From: Megaleporinus macrocephalus
Taxonomy: Eukaryota > Chordata > Actinopteri > Characiformes > Anostomidae
Direction of reading: 5' to 3'
DNA: 64,000 nt
Assembly: GCA_021613375.1 (NCBI GenBank)
Contig: CM038716.1
Location: 12,123,774-12,187,773, forward strand
Shown: positions 1-11,165 of the stretch, piece after piece
Layout of the letters: each line of letters opens with the position of its first letter
How positions within the stretch are numbered: the first letter of the stretch is position 1
The notes under the pieces: model-generated
The model's input: the letters and a program-made list of their open reading frames with translations, nothing else
What the model was told of the DNA's origin: nothing
Database searches by the model: none
Made by a program: the position numbers and the translations under genes

Positions 1-917
1 GGTAACGTCAGCAGACCACCAAGAAGGACCAACCACATCCAACAGGATTAACTGTGGACGCAAGAGGAAGCTGTCTGAAAGGGATGTTGGGTTCTAACCC
101 GGACTGTATACAAAAAACATAAAACCACGGCTGAACAAATCACGACAGAGTTAAATGTGGACCTCAGCTTCTCCTGTTTCCACCAGAACTGTCCATCAGG
201 AGCTCCACAGGGTCAATATACACGGCCGGGCTGCTTTAGCCAAACCTTTGGTCACTCGTGCCAATGCCAAACGTGGGTTTCAATGGTGCAAGGAGATCAA
301 ATCTTGGTCTGTGGACAATGTGAACCATGTATTGTTCTCTGATGATCCACCTTTACTGTTTTCCCCACATCCGGGAGAGTTACGGTGTGGAGAAGCCCCA
401 AAGAAGCAGACCACCCAGACTGTTGCATGCCCAGAGTGAAGCATGTGGGTGGATCAGTAATGGTTTGGACTGCCATATCATGGCATTCTCTTGCCCCAAT
501 ACTTGTGCTAGATGGGTGCGTCACTGCCAAGGACTACCGGACCATTCTGGAGGACCATGTGCATCCAATGGATCAAACATTGTATCCTGAAGGTGGTGCC
601 GTGTATCGGGATGACGATGCACCAATACACACAGCAGGACTGGAGAAAGATTGGTTTGATGAACATGAAAGTGAAGTTGAACATCTCCCATGGCCTGCAC
701 AGTCACCAGATCTAAATATTATTGAGCCACTTTGGGTTTTTTGGAGGAGCGAGTCAGGAAACGTCTTCCTCCACCAGCATCACGTAGTGACCTGAACACT
801 GTCCTGCAAGAAGAATGGCTTAAAATCCCTCTGACCACTGTGCAGGACTTGTATATGTCATTCCCAAAACCAACTGACGCTGTATTGGCCGCAAAAGGAG
901 GCTCTACACCATATTAA
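1..917 (+). pseudogene. Tc1-like transposase, frameshifted
   Basis: This is a broken transposase of the DDE superfamily, the enzyme that cuts and pastes its own element at TA sites. Pieces lie in different frames. An N-terminal helix-turn-helix part with CGRKRKLSERDVGF ends in a stop near 95. A middle part around 155-439 contains the FSD of the first catalytic aspartate. The core at 385-795 carries YRDDDAPIHTA (second aspartate) and SPDLNIIEPLW (third acidic residue). The tail at 732-917 ends AKGGSTPY, the usual C-terminus. At least three frame breaks are seen: near 93, near 343 (one base missing after FSD) and near 735 (bases missing in the GVLEER region). The first two are shared with the copy at 3631-4717. 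It cannot make an active enzyme. Confidence 0.88.
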
Positions 918-971
918 TCAATTATTGTGGTCTAAAACCAGGTGTTTCAGTTTCATTGTCCAAACCCTGTA
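1..971 (+). mobile_element. Tc1-like DNA transposon, copy 1, cut by window edge
   Basis: The right end is intact: the inverted terminal repeat reads (reverse complement) CAGGGTTTGGACAATG and is followed by a TA at 970-971, the usual Tc1/mariner target site. The left end lies outside the window. The interior matches the element at 3631-4717 on the opposite strand over nearly its whole length. The family resemblance is recognised from memory of fish Tc1-like consensus elements; the TIR, the TA and the match to copy 2 are visible directly. Confidence 0.9.
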
Positions 972-2129
972 TGTGTGTCACATGTCTTGAGAATATATTA
1001 CATGCAGTAAAAGTTTAGGTTGGGCAACAACCTGCTTTTCTGTTGTACTGAGGAGGAGTTTAAAGGGGGCGGGGCTTTATTCTCATCAAGAGGCTGAGTG
1101 TTATATAGAACCACATATAGAATTGATAGAACCACATACAATCAGCTCCAGTTCTCCATCATGGTGCTCTTCAGAGATCTGGGAGCCTTGATTAAAGGGT
1201 GCAAAGTTTTAGTAAATGAAAACTTGAAGCAAAACAATCACCCAATTTTGAAAATTCGGTGACTTGACGTCGCATTAAACCACTAAAGCCGTGGAAAAGC
1301 GCCCGGAGCCTGTTCTATCGGTGTTGACTAATGTAGTACGACGGCAGCCTCGGTAGCACACCTGATTTTATTCCTCTCAACGTTTGTGCCCTGGAATGTT
1401 GAGCCGTGTGCGGAGCTGCCTCTGACCGAGCTGCGGTGGGTAATGAGGCGCTCAGTGGAAAAGCTAAGCTACGTTCCGTAGCCTCACAGTCAGCCAGCCT
1501 GATGATTGTCTAATGCGTTTCTTACTGTTTCTCTCTTCTTACCTACAAACTTCTGTAGCTTTTCACTTTAGCTACCCAGGGGGTCCCGGAGGCCCACTGC
1601 ACGGCGCGTTTCACTCTTTTTGCCTCCTCTCAACATTCCTGATGTCTAGATGAAGTAGGTTTGCTGAAAACCGGGTTCAAATTCGGCCACAGCTAGTGGG
1701 CCAACCTTGAGAGCCTATGCTTAAAGTCCTACTCATGTGGTCAATGGTGCTGTGAGTGACTTCTTGAGTATTGGAGAGCAGAGTTTAATGAATAAAGTGC
1801 TAATGCTAACTGGTTCAGATGCTGTGGCCAAGCTAGCAGGCTTAAAATTACTGCTACATTGGATTTTAATGGCAATTTTAAAGTGATAGTTATAAATAAA
1901 CAGAATATACAACAAAACATATAGCATGTTATGTGGTTTCTGGGCTAAATTATCCCGAAACGGGGGTAGAATTAGTAGAAATTATTGTCTATAATAATAT
2001 GACAGTAAACATTTGGCAAAACTATAGATCAGTTGATCGGCTGAGCCATATCTGTGGTCCAAACTTTACTTTACTTATTTAGTTTCATGCTGGAGCTACA
2101 AGTCTAAGGTTGCTCACGAACACTGGAAG
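972..2129. other. low-copy stretch, no gene seen
   Basis: No credible coding region or recognisable element. A GC box embedded in a short motif (AAAGGGGGCGGGGCTTTA) lies near 1061-1078, but no transcript start can be argued from it. The part after about 1860 is AT-rich. Confidence 0.5.
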
Positions 2130-2424
2130 TCAATAGTCACCCAAATCATTGAATTCAGGTGTTCCAATCACTTTCATGGCTACAGGTGTATTAAAAGCAG
2201 CTCCTAGTCCTGCAGACTGGTTCTACACACATTAGTAAAGAGTGGGTCTCTCTCAGTAGCTCAGTGAACTCCAGCGTGGTATCGTGATAGGATGCCACCT
2301 GTGCAACAAGTCCAGTTGTGAAGTTTCCTCACTACTAAATATTCCACAGTGGACTGTCAGTGGTGTTAGAACAAAGTGGAAGTGATTGAGAACGACAGCA
2401 ACTCCGCCACCAATTGGTAGAACA
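2130..2424 (+). pseudogene. Tc1-like transposase fragment (second family, N-terminus)
   Basis: This is the 5' part of a different fish Tc1-like element. The stretch GTTCCAATCACTTTCATGGC (2160-2179) is typical of the untranslated leader. It is followed by a degraded start of the transposase, readable as SLSVAQ/LSEL QRGIVIGCHLC-type sequence, then an N-terminal helix-turn-helix region (CNKSS, SLLNIPQWTVSGV, TKWK). The expected initiator has become GTG. The fragment stops abruptly near 2424 with no DDE domain. The internally deleted relative at 58250-58390 shares the same leader. Confidence 0.7.
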
Positions 2425-3630
2425 CATACAATCTCCTTGTTTATGTTTGTGAAGCTGTTTAGACTAATATCAGTCTTCCCACTGCCTTTCACTGAAACAA
2501 CATCAACAACACAATGTACATGGTTTTCTTTAAGCTAGGTTAGTAACTAACACTCACTCCTTAACACCACAGTCCAGTTCAGACCTGAAACCATCTGACC
2601 TCATCTACCCAGCAGGCATTGTGCGTCAGAAATAAAATTTAATTAAATATTTAGAATAAAAGTGCAAATTTATAAATAAATCTGCTTCTTTTGTGATTAT
2701 TTCAACAACGTGTTTAATAATTTAGAGTCATTACAACATATTAAGGCTTACAAGTGTTACCAGCCAGGGTTCCCTTAAATCTGGGAAACCATTGACGTTC
2801 ATGGGCCTGAACAAGCCTATGTGTTGACCCCCACATTGGCTAGCCTGGCCACTCATGGTCTTCATTTGGCCAGAAATGCTGTCATTGGTTTATTTGGAAG
2901 TCCAGTCTTCCGGCGCGTCCTTGCAGGCCTCCGGGATCTAAATCTGTCAGGACTTAGCTTTTCTACCTTGGTTAAAATCCTGGCTGTGTCCGTGGAAAGC
3001 GTGTCCTCGTGAACAATTCATGAAGTGTTTACAGCCCCCTCACAGGAACAGCATAAGAGCTTAGTGTATTATTCATATATATAAATATAAATCTAGTTGG
3101 CCGGTGCTGCTGCTGTGCGGCGGCATTACTCACCTTTGCAGCGTCCCAACGAATTACGGCGTCTTCGGTTCCGACCATGAGCCACTTTTTTTTTTTTATA
3201 AAAGAAAGAGGGCCAAAGAAAAAGTGTCGGAGGCTCTCGGATCAATTCTTGTGCCTTCAACGTCCTGAAGAATGTGATTATGTGGGCAGAAATAACTGAT
3301 CATAGATCAGCACTTTGGCAGGATCGATATATACTGTATAATAGATGCAATCCAACATGAGTATGTCCCCGAGGCCCACATGTAAACAATCATGTCTGCC
3401 ATCATCAAACAGCTGATTCTGCCAACCTGGAATGAAATGAGATCCCACGTAGACGCTCCCACTCCCATCTCTCCTCAGATATTAGCCACGTCAACGTTTC
3501 TTGAAACGGTGCGGCCCTTGAACTTATGGACCTCAAGGTCAATCAATAGCAAACCATACCTAATGCACCACCTTATTCATTTCCTATGTTACTGTATGTA
3601 CTGCTGAGTATCTCTATGTAATTTTTCAAT
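2425..3630. other. low-copy stretch, no gene seen
   Basis: No element or coding region is recognised. A poly-T run lies at about 3187-3200. A moderately GC-rich patch at 2830-3010 has a short open frame (63 codons) without any family signature; I treat it as chance. Confidence 0.5.
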
Positions 3631-4717
3631 AACACCTGGTTTTAGACCACAATAATTGATTAATATGGTGTAGAGCCTCCTTTTGAAGCCAATACAGCGT
3701 CAGTTGGTTTTGGTAATGACATATACAAGTCCTGCTCAGTGGTCAGAGGGATTTTAAGCCATTCTTCTTGCAGGACAGTGTTCAGGTCACTACGTGATGC
3801 TGGTGGAGGAAAACATTTCCTGACTCGCTCCTCCAAAACACCCCAAAGTGGCTCAATAATATTTAGATCTGGTGACTGTGCAGGTCATGGGAGATGTTCA
3901 ACTTCACTTTCATGTTCATTAAACCAATCTTTCTCCAGTCTTGCTGTGTGTATTGGTGCATCGTCATCCTGATACACGGCACCGCCTTCAGGATACAATG
4001 TTTGAACCATTGGATGCACATGGTCCTCCAGAATGGTTCTGTAGTCCTTGGCAGTGACGCGCCCATCTAGCACAAGTATTGGGCCAAGAGAATGCCATGA
4101 TATGGCAGTCCAAACCATTACTATTCCACCCACATGCTTCACTCTGGGCATGCAACAGTCTGGGTGGTACTCTTCTTTGGGGCTTCTCCACACCGTAACT
4201 CTCCCGGATGTGGGGTAAACAGTAAAGGTGGATCATCAGAGAACAATACATGGTTCACATTGTCCACAGCCCAAGATTTGATCTCCTTGCACCATTGAAA
4301 CCCACGTTTGGCATTGACACGAGTGACCAAAGGTTTGGCTAAAGCAGCCCGGCCGTATATATTGACCCTGTGGAGCTCCTGACAGACAGTTCTGGTGGAA
4401 ACAGGAGAAGCTGAGGTGCACATTTAATTCTGCCAGGATTTGATCAGCCGTGGTTTTATGTTTTTTGGATCCAATCCGGGTTAGAACCCAACATCCCTCT
4501 CAGACAGCTTCCTCTCGCGTCCGCAGTTAATCCTGTTGGATGTGGTTGGTCCTTCTTGGTGGTATGCTGACGTTACCCTGGATACCGTGGCTCTTAATAC
4601 ATCACAAAGACTTGCTGTCTTGGTCACAGATGCGCCAGCAAGACATGCACCAACAATTGGTCCTCTTTTGAATTTGTCCCATAATGTTGTGTTCATTGCA
4701 ATATTTTGAGCTAAACT
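3631..4717 (-). mobile_element. Tc1-like DNA transposon, copy 2, both ends trimmed
   Basis: Reverse-strand copy of the element at 1-971. The 3' end begins at AACACCTGGTTTTAGACC (3631) but lacks the outermost ~25 bases of the terminal repeat. At the 5' side similarity ends around 4717, where AT-rich tandem sequence starts, so the 5' terminal repeat is missing. No TA duplication can be identified. Confidence 0.9.
3650..4696 (-). pseudogene. Tc1-like transposase, frameshifted
   Basis: Broken DDE transposase. Reading on the minus strand from a start near 4696, the N-terminus runs through KFKRGPIVGACLAGASVTKT (helix-turn-helix) to CGRERKLSERDVGF and a premature stop at 4481. The catalytic middle (4139-4423) and the core with YQDDDAPIHTARLEKDWFNE (3885-4193) are in other frames. 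The core also stops early at HLP, near 3885. Two frame breaks, after DVG and after FSD, sit at the same bases as in copy 1, while the break in the GVLEER region of copy 1 is absent here. The common defects point to a shared defective ancestor. Confidence 0.88.
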
Positions 4718-5395
4718 ATATATATTATATATATAAGCCATAAAAGCTAAATGCTAATATGTCTGGCTTATATATATTATTAGACATATTAACATTCTGG
4801 CTTATATATATTATTAAAATGTTAATATGTCTAATAATCAATTAGGTAAAAAATGCTAACATGTCTAAAAAAATAATGCTGATATAGATATCACAGTATG
4901 CTAATATGGCTAATAATCATCGCCGTCCAAGAAAATCTTACATTGACTTGCATTAAAAGTAAAGTATGTTTTTGCCCTCTACTGTAAAGTTATGGAGTTA
5001 TTTTGAAGATACTTGTATTTATATATGTACTTACCATAAAATGATTTTATTTAGTGAAATGCGGAACAGAATAGATGCTGACATTTCTAATAATGACTGA
5101 AACCCACAAACAATAACATCATTAATAATGTATACAATGTATATTATACAGTTCAAGCCAAAAAAGCTAATATGTCTAATAATATATATAAGCCAAATAA
5201 GCTAATATGTTTAATAATATATATATAAGCCAAATAAGCTAATATGTCTAATAATTTATATTAACCAAAAAAGCTAATATGTTTAATAATATATATAAGC
5301 CAAAAAGCGAATATGTCTAAATAATATATTTAAGCCAAAAAACCTAATATGTCTAATAATATATATGTATAAGCTAAAATGCTTATATGTCTAAT

Positions 5396-5437
<42 letters not shown>

Positions 5438-5697
5438 GTACTCATATATATATAAACTAAAATGCTAATATGTCTAATAATATGTATAAGCCAAAAAAAC
5501 AAATATATCTAATAATATATATAAACTAAAATGCTAATATGTATAATATTAAATTTAAGCCAAAAAAAAGCTGATGTCTAATAATATATATAAGCCAAAA
5601 TGCTAATATGTCTGGTTTATATATATTATTAGACATATTAGCATTTTTCAGATGATTAATTATTAGACATGTCAACATTCTGACTTACTAACATTTT

Positions 5698-5780
<83 letters not shown>

Positions 5781-5830
5781 TAATTAATTAGGTGAAAAAT
5801 GCTAACATGTCTAAAAACATATAATGCTGA
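4718..5830. repeat. AT-rich tandem array, ~34-bp unit, with TA microsatellites
   Basis: Degenerate repeats of a unit like GCTAATATGTCTAATAATAT followed by ATATAAGCCAAAA. Part of the array (4725-4860 and 5596-5690) is in inverted orientation, giving local fold-backs. Pure TA runs lie at about 5394-5432 and 5699-5777. A ~105-bp non-tandem sequence is duplicated at both sides (4841-4946 and 5781-5886). Confidence 0.85.
4841..4946 (+). repeat. direct repeat, left copy
   Basis: Matches 5781-5886 nearly base for base, including the segment AATCATCGCCGTCCAAGAAA. The two copies bracket the AT-rich array, so the array expanded between them or the block was duplicated with it. Confidence 0.8.
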
Positions 5831-5886
5831 TATAGATATCACAACATGCTAATATGACTAATAATCATCGCCGTCCAAGAAAATCT
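5781..5886 (+). repeat. direct repeat, right copy
   Basis: Second copy of the ~105-bp sequence at 4841-4946. The sequence right of it passes into a copy of the dispersed TTCCATTGACTTACATTGA-type repeat, as does the left copy. Confidence 0.8.
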
Positions 5887-6555
5887 CCAAAAACATTCTG
5901 GTTCCATTGACTAACATTAATGTTGCTAATAATGAATTAATAATAAATATAATGCAAAAATGTTGATATGTCTAATAATTAATTAGGCCAGAGAATACTA
6001 ATACTAATAACATGACTAATAAAGAATAGCCTGAGCTGCTAATGATGAATGGAAGTCTATGGAGTCTCTGGATAGCTCAGTGTGGATGAGACCATGCTAA
6101 AGGGTCACTGCTCGCTGTCAATCAGGCTTGAAGTGCTTCTCTAAAGCTCACTGGGCTGCTGTCTGCCTCATCCGCCCACAGACAGTTGAGCTCGGCTTGT
6201 GGCGCTCGCAGATTTCCATCACTAGCCGTGCGCGCGGTGATCAGGAGGCTTTAGTGCGTGTCGAGAGTCGTCGCTGTTGATTCATATCTCGACTAAAAGG
6301 CTTCAGTTTCAGCGGCGAGTCCGTAAATCAGAGCGAGATCGCTGTCTTTAAATGACTGCGTCCCTCAAACACACACACGTGCGCTCACGTTGCGGCTCAG
6401 TATAAATCCGACTCGCTCATGCAGGAGATAAACAAGTGAGCAAACACAAACTTGCCAGCCAGCCAGCATTATTTTTACACTACTGCATGAAACCAGCGCA
6501 TTTGTTGCAATCTGATTATCAGGAGCCTCATAATAAAACACTGAATTATCCTTAA
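5887..6555. other. low-copy stretch, possible conserved non-coding DNA
   Basis: 6060-6420 is balanced in base composition, non-repetitive, CpG-containing and lacks a plausible coding frame. That texture is what conserved non-coding elements look like between repeats, but conservation cannot be judged from one sequence. Confidence 0.25.
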
Positions 6556-8313
6556 ACACTGTATGTACACTGTTATATAGTCTAATACTGAGAGTTCAGT
6601 ACTCAGAACTGTACATACCCTGAACCTCAAACACTGTTAGGTTGTGTAATATTGAGCATTCAGTACTCAGAACTGTACATACCCTGAACCTCAATCTCTG
6701 TTATATAGAGTAGTACTGAGAGTTCACTACTCAGAACTGTATATACCCTGAACCTCAAACACTGTTATATAGTATAATACTGAGAGTTCAGTACTCAGAA
6801 CTGTATATACACTGAACCTTAAGCTCTGTTATATAGAGTAATACTGAGAGTTCTGTAAAGACTCTGTTATATAGAGTAATACTGAGAGTTCATTACTCAG
6901 AACTGTACATACCCTGAACCTCAAACACTGTTATATAGTGTAATATTGAGAGTTCAGTACTCAGAACTCCACATACCCTGAACCTCAAACACTGTTATAT
7001 AGAGTAATACTGAGAGTTCAGTACTCAGAACTGTACATACCCTGAACCTCAAACACTGTTATATAGTGTAATATTGAGAGTTCAGTATTCAGAACTCCAC
7101 ATACCCTGAACCTCAAACACCGTTATATAGAGTAATACTGAGAGTTCAGTAATCAGAACTGTACATACCCTGAACCTCAAACACTGTTATATAGTGTAAT
7201 ATTGAGAGTTCAGTACTTAGAAATGTACATACCCTGAACCTCAAACACTGTTATATAGAGCAATACTGAGAGTTCAGTACTCAGAACTGTAAATACCCTA
7301 AACATTAAACACTGTTATATAGTGTAATACTAAGAGTTCATTATTCAGAACTGTACATACACTGAACCTTAAACTCTGTTATATAGTGTACTAGTGATAG
7401 TTCAGTACTCAGAACTGTACATACCCTGAGCCTTAAACTCTGTTAATATAGAGTAATACTGAGAGTTCAGTACTCAGAACTGTACATACCCTGAGCCTTA
7501 AACTCTGTTATATAGAGTAATACTGAGAGTTCAGTACTCAGAACTGTACATACCCTGAACCTCAAACACTGTTATATAGAGCAATACTGAGAGTTCAGTA
7601 CTCAGACCTGTAAATACCCTAAACATTAAACACTGTTATATAGTGTAATACTAAGAGTTCATTATTCAGAACTGTACATACACTGAACCTTAAACTCTGT
7701 TATATAGTGTACTAGTGATAGTTCAGTACTCAGAACTGTACATACCCTGAGCCTTAAACTCTGTTATATAAAGTAATACTGAGAGTTCAGTACTCAGAAC
7801 TGTACATACCCTGAGCCTTAAACTCTGTTATATAGAGTAATACTGAGAGTTCAGTACTCAGAACTGTACATACCCTGAACCTCAAACACTGTTATATAGT
7901 GTAATATTGAGAGTTCAGTACTCAGAACTCCACATACCCTGAACCTCAAACACTGTTATATAGAGTAATACTGAGAGTTCATTACTCAGAACTGTACATA
8001 CCCTGAACCTCAAACACTGTTATATAGAGTAATACTGAGAGTTCAGTACTCAGAACTGTACATACCCTGAACCTCAAACACTGTTATATAGTGTAATATT
8101 GAGAGTTCAGTACTCAGAACTCCACATACCCTGAACCTCAAACACTGTTATATAGAGTAATACTGAGAGTTCAGTACTCAGACCTGTAAATACCCTAAAC
8201 ATTAAACACTGTTATGTGGTCTAATACTGAGAGTTCAGTACTCAGACCTGTAAATACCCTAAACATTAAACACTGTTATGTAGTCTAATACTGACAGTTC
8301 AGTACTCAGAACT
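6556..8313 (+). repeat. 64-bp satellite (A), ~27 units, higher-order structure
   Basis: The unit contains GTTCAGTACTCAGAACTG and ACTGTTATATAG; the spacing of successive ACTGTTATATAG motifs is 64 bases (for example 6927 to 6991). Variants alternate (TGTAATATTG with AGTAATACTG; CTGTACATACC with CTCCACATACC), giving a 128-bp dimer in places. A five-unit block (~320 bp) at 7259 is repeated at 7579. Within the unit CTGAG...CTCAG can pair. The same satellite recurs inverted at 8871-9125 and 60941-62691. Confidence 0.95.
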
Positions 8314-8870
8314 GAACTTTCTTCTGTGTGACCATCGCTGCTGTAAACCAGCCAATCAGAGTGGAGCTCCTCAAATAAAGGGAAACAGTGTTTCAGTCTA
8401 GGAGCAGATCATAGAGAGACCACGTCCGAGTCACCAAAGACACACATATACCTTCTATATAGAACATCAGTGTTTGCCTTCAGGCCACATTCATTAGATC
8501 CATCGAGCTTCAGGACCCTCCGACTGTCGTTAATGTAGTGTTAGTTGGTAGAACAGAGCTTTTAACCGCTGCTGCTCTTAGCCGAGGAACCGATCGATCA
8601 GTTCATGGTCAGTATGAAAACCGCTTTCAGGAATAGATCCCAGCCATTGATTCGTTTAAACGTTCTACCAAAGTTCTTGCATGCTTGGTTGGAGGAGAGA
8701 TGGCCCTTCAGCTCGATATGAAGACGACTGCAGTCAGGAAAACAAGACCAATCACTAAGTTTCCCACTGACGGAGAAGATGTGGAAGTGATGGACGGCTC
8801 AAGAAAGCAGACTCAGACTGGAACTCGGTAGAACCAAGAGATTAAGATCTTCAAATGAAATGCAAAAGCG
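8314..8870. other. low-copy spacer between inverted satellite A blocks
   Basis: Non-repetitive sequence with no coding signature. It separates the forward satellite A array from the four inverted units that follow. Confidence 0.5.
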
Positions 8871-9125
8871 GTTCAGGGTATGTACAGTTCTGAGTACTGA
8901 ACTCTCAGTATTACACTATATAACAGAGTTTAAGGTTCAGGGTATGTACAGTTCTGAGTACTGAACTCTCAGTATTACTCTATATAACGGTGTTTGAGGT
9001 TCAGGGTATGTGGAGTTCTGAGTACTGAACTCTCAGTATTACACTATATAACAGAGTTTGAGGTTCAGGGTATGTACAGTTCTGAGTACTGAACTCTCAC
9101 TATTACACTCTATAACAGTGTACAT
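8871..9125 (-). repeat. 64-bp satellite (A), four units, inverted
   Basis: Four units of satellite A in reverse orientation relative to 6556-8313 (GTTCAGGGTATGTACAGTTC followed by TGAGTACTGAACTCTCAGTA). With the forward array this makes a large inverted repeat with a ~560-bp spacer. Confidence 0.93.
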
Positions 9126-9229
9126 ACAGGGTTTAGGGTTAATTCAGTGTTTTATAATAATATATTATAATGTTACATAATTAAATAGCTGATATTGCTT
9201 ATACCAACTTACAGTAATAGCACCTACAG

Positions 9230-9428
9230 TTGTCTGGGGCAGCTCTAGTCGGACGTCCAACAACAGCCCCACATTTATAGTCACTGAGCTCTTCAGTATG
9301 ATCCATTCTACTGCCAGTGTTTGTCTATGGAGACTGCATGGCTCCATAAGCCTGTTAGTAATGTGTGTGGTTCAAACACCCAAACTCACAAATTAGAAGG
9401 GGTGTCCACAAACTTTTGGCCATACGTT
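9230..9428 (-). mobile_element. Tc1-like element fragment (31-bp-array family), 5' end
   Basis: The right edge (reverse complement) reads GTATGGCCAAAAGTTTGTGG, the terminal repeat of the element at 10168-11165. The following bases match its leader, including the ACTGCCAGTGTTTGTCTATGG stretch that is mirrored at 10225-10250 and again at 28995-29020. Only about 200 bases of the 5' end are present; no transposase frame remains. Confidence 0.75.
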
Positions 9429-10167
9429 TTGCTTATGTTTTAGCTGTATATAAGGGCAGGACAGGCAATCCTGTCCATTGCTTTTTTTTGGGAGCCTTTG
9501 AGAGGCAGGTACTTGGCCGTGAGTGTGTGTGAAAGTGTGTGTGTGTGTGTGTGTGTGAATCTGTATTTCGATCTGGCCCCACACCACAGCTTTACGTCGA
9601 GAGTGTGTGTCCTCACGCCTTATCTCCTCAGTGCCAGCATGGGCTTTAAAAGCTTCTGGCCGCCTGGAGTCCTCCTCTATCTGCCCCAGCCTGACCACAG
9701 TCCAGTCCCTCAGAGCTCTCAGCCAATCCGGCACAGTCGGTGTCCTCGTATTCCCCTGCAAATGAATCATCAAAGCCTGAGAGCAGAGCTTAAACCCAGC
9801 ACACACGCACCGGCTGACCGAGGGGCAGCAACAGAGCTGAAAGCATCAGCGCTAGCACACACACACACAGGCTGTTATCTCTCACCTGTGAGGCTGTGGA
9901 GGGACATCACCTGGATTCCCCTGGCTGACACTGAAGAAGTATTGAATTAGTGTTGTTTTGCTCTTCATTTGATCTTCAGAGGTTTTTTTTTTCAGTATTT
10001 CTTCCAAATTCAGCAGTTCAGCCATCCGTTAGTCATTAGTCAGTATAATTAGTCCTTAATTCCATCATCTGTTATTGACTCTTGTGCTGCATTTCATTAG
10101 TATTTAGTATCACTTTCTCAAGTAACATCATTTAATATCATCTTTATGTAAAATCTGTGCTTAAACA
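9429..10167. other. spacer with GT and CA microsatellites
   Basis: A GT run at 9534-9557 and a CA run at 9859-9870. The open frames on both strands across 9393-9950 arise from the dinucleotide runs and low stop density and show no protein family signature. Confidence 0.5.
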
Positions 10168-11165
10168 TACACTATATGGCCAAAAGTATGTGGACACCCC
10201 TTTTAATTATGGAATTCAGGCAAATGCAATTTCCATAGACCAAGACTGGCAGTAGAGCAGTTCGTACCGAAGAGCTCAGTGACTTTAAACATGCCATCTT
10301 CACTAGAAGTGAGACTGTAAACTTGTCTGTCCTGCTAGAGCTGCCCTGGACAACAGTTATAGTGAAATGCAAGCATCTAGGAGCAACAGCAGCTGAGCTG
10401 CAAAGCATAGATAGCTTCATGAAATGGGCATTAAAGGCCAAACAGCTGCAAGCAAGCCTAAGATTGGACTCTGGAATAGTGTAAAGCTCCACCACTGGAC
10501 TCTGGAGTGGTGTAAAACTAAGTCACTGGATTCTGGAGTAGTGTAAAGTGCCACCACTGGACTCTGGAGTGGTGTAAAACTAAGTCACTGGATTCTGGAG
10601 TGGTGTAAAGTGCCACCACTGGACTCTGGAGTGGTGTAAAGGTCCAACACTGGACTCTGGAGTGATGTTAAACTAAGGCAGTGGACTCTGGAGCAGTAAA
10701 CTGTGTTATCTGGAATGATGAATCACGCATCACTATCTGACAGTCTGATGGAGCCATCTGGGTATGGTGGATGAATCCAGGAGATGCTACCTACTAGAAT
10801 GTATCGTGTCTACAGTAGGGTTTGGTGGAGGGGGAATAATGGTCTGGGGGAGGTTTCAGGGTTTGGACTCCTCAGTTCCAGACATTTTACACAATTATAT
10901 GCTTCCAACTTTGCACAGCCATCTGGGGATCAGATCTCAACCCCACTGAACACTTTCGGGATAAACTGGATGGTGGGCTTCTCAACCAACATCATTGCCT
11001 CACAAATGCAGCTCTAGATAAGCACATTCCAAAATCTTGTGGAGAGCTTTTTCAGAAGAGTGGAGATTGTTACAGCTACAATAGGAGGCAACTCTATATT
11101 AATACTCATGGTTTTGGAACAAGCATGCTCATACTGGTGGGATGGTCAGGTGTCCACATACTAGC
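10168..11165 (+). mobile_element. Tc1-like transposon carrying an internal 31-bp array
   Basis: Starts with TA then CACTATATGGCCAAAAGTA, a terminal repeat typical of fish Tc1-like elements. It ends near GGTGTCCACATAC (11150-11162), with the outermost bases of the right repeat lost. A decayed transposase is present: around 10764-10949 the frame reads ECIVSTVGFGGGGIMVWGRF, the Tc1 motif between the first and second catalytic aspartates, and 10940-11110 encodes a degraded C-terminal part (HFRDKLD...). A 31-bp tandem array (10475-10705) interrupts the transposase region. Confidence 0.85.
10475..10705 (+). repeat. 31-bp satellite (C), inside Tc1-like element
   Basis: About seven copies of a unit containing CCACTGGACTCTGGAGTGG followed by TGTAAAGC. 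Both flanks are Tc1-like element sequence, and the flank just left (ATTGGACTCTGGAATAGTG) already looks like one divergent unit. Longer arrays of the same unit lie at 27858-28985 and 32883-33383. Confidence 0.92.

Noticed and set aside
1061..1160. GC box followed by TATATAG as a promoter
   Set aside because: No transcript or coding start follows, and such short motifs are expected by chance in 64 kb.
9393..9950. 137- and 150-codon overlapping frames on opposite strands
   Set aside because: They overlap each other, cover GT/CA runs and lack domain signatures or splice-site support.
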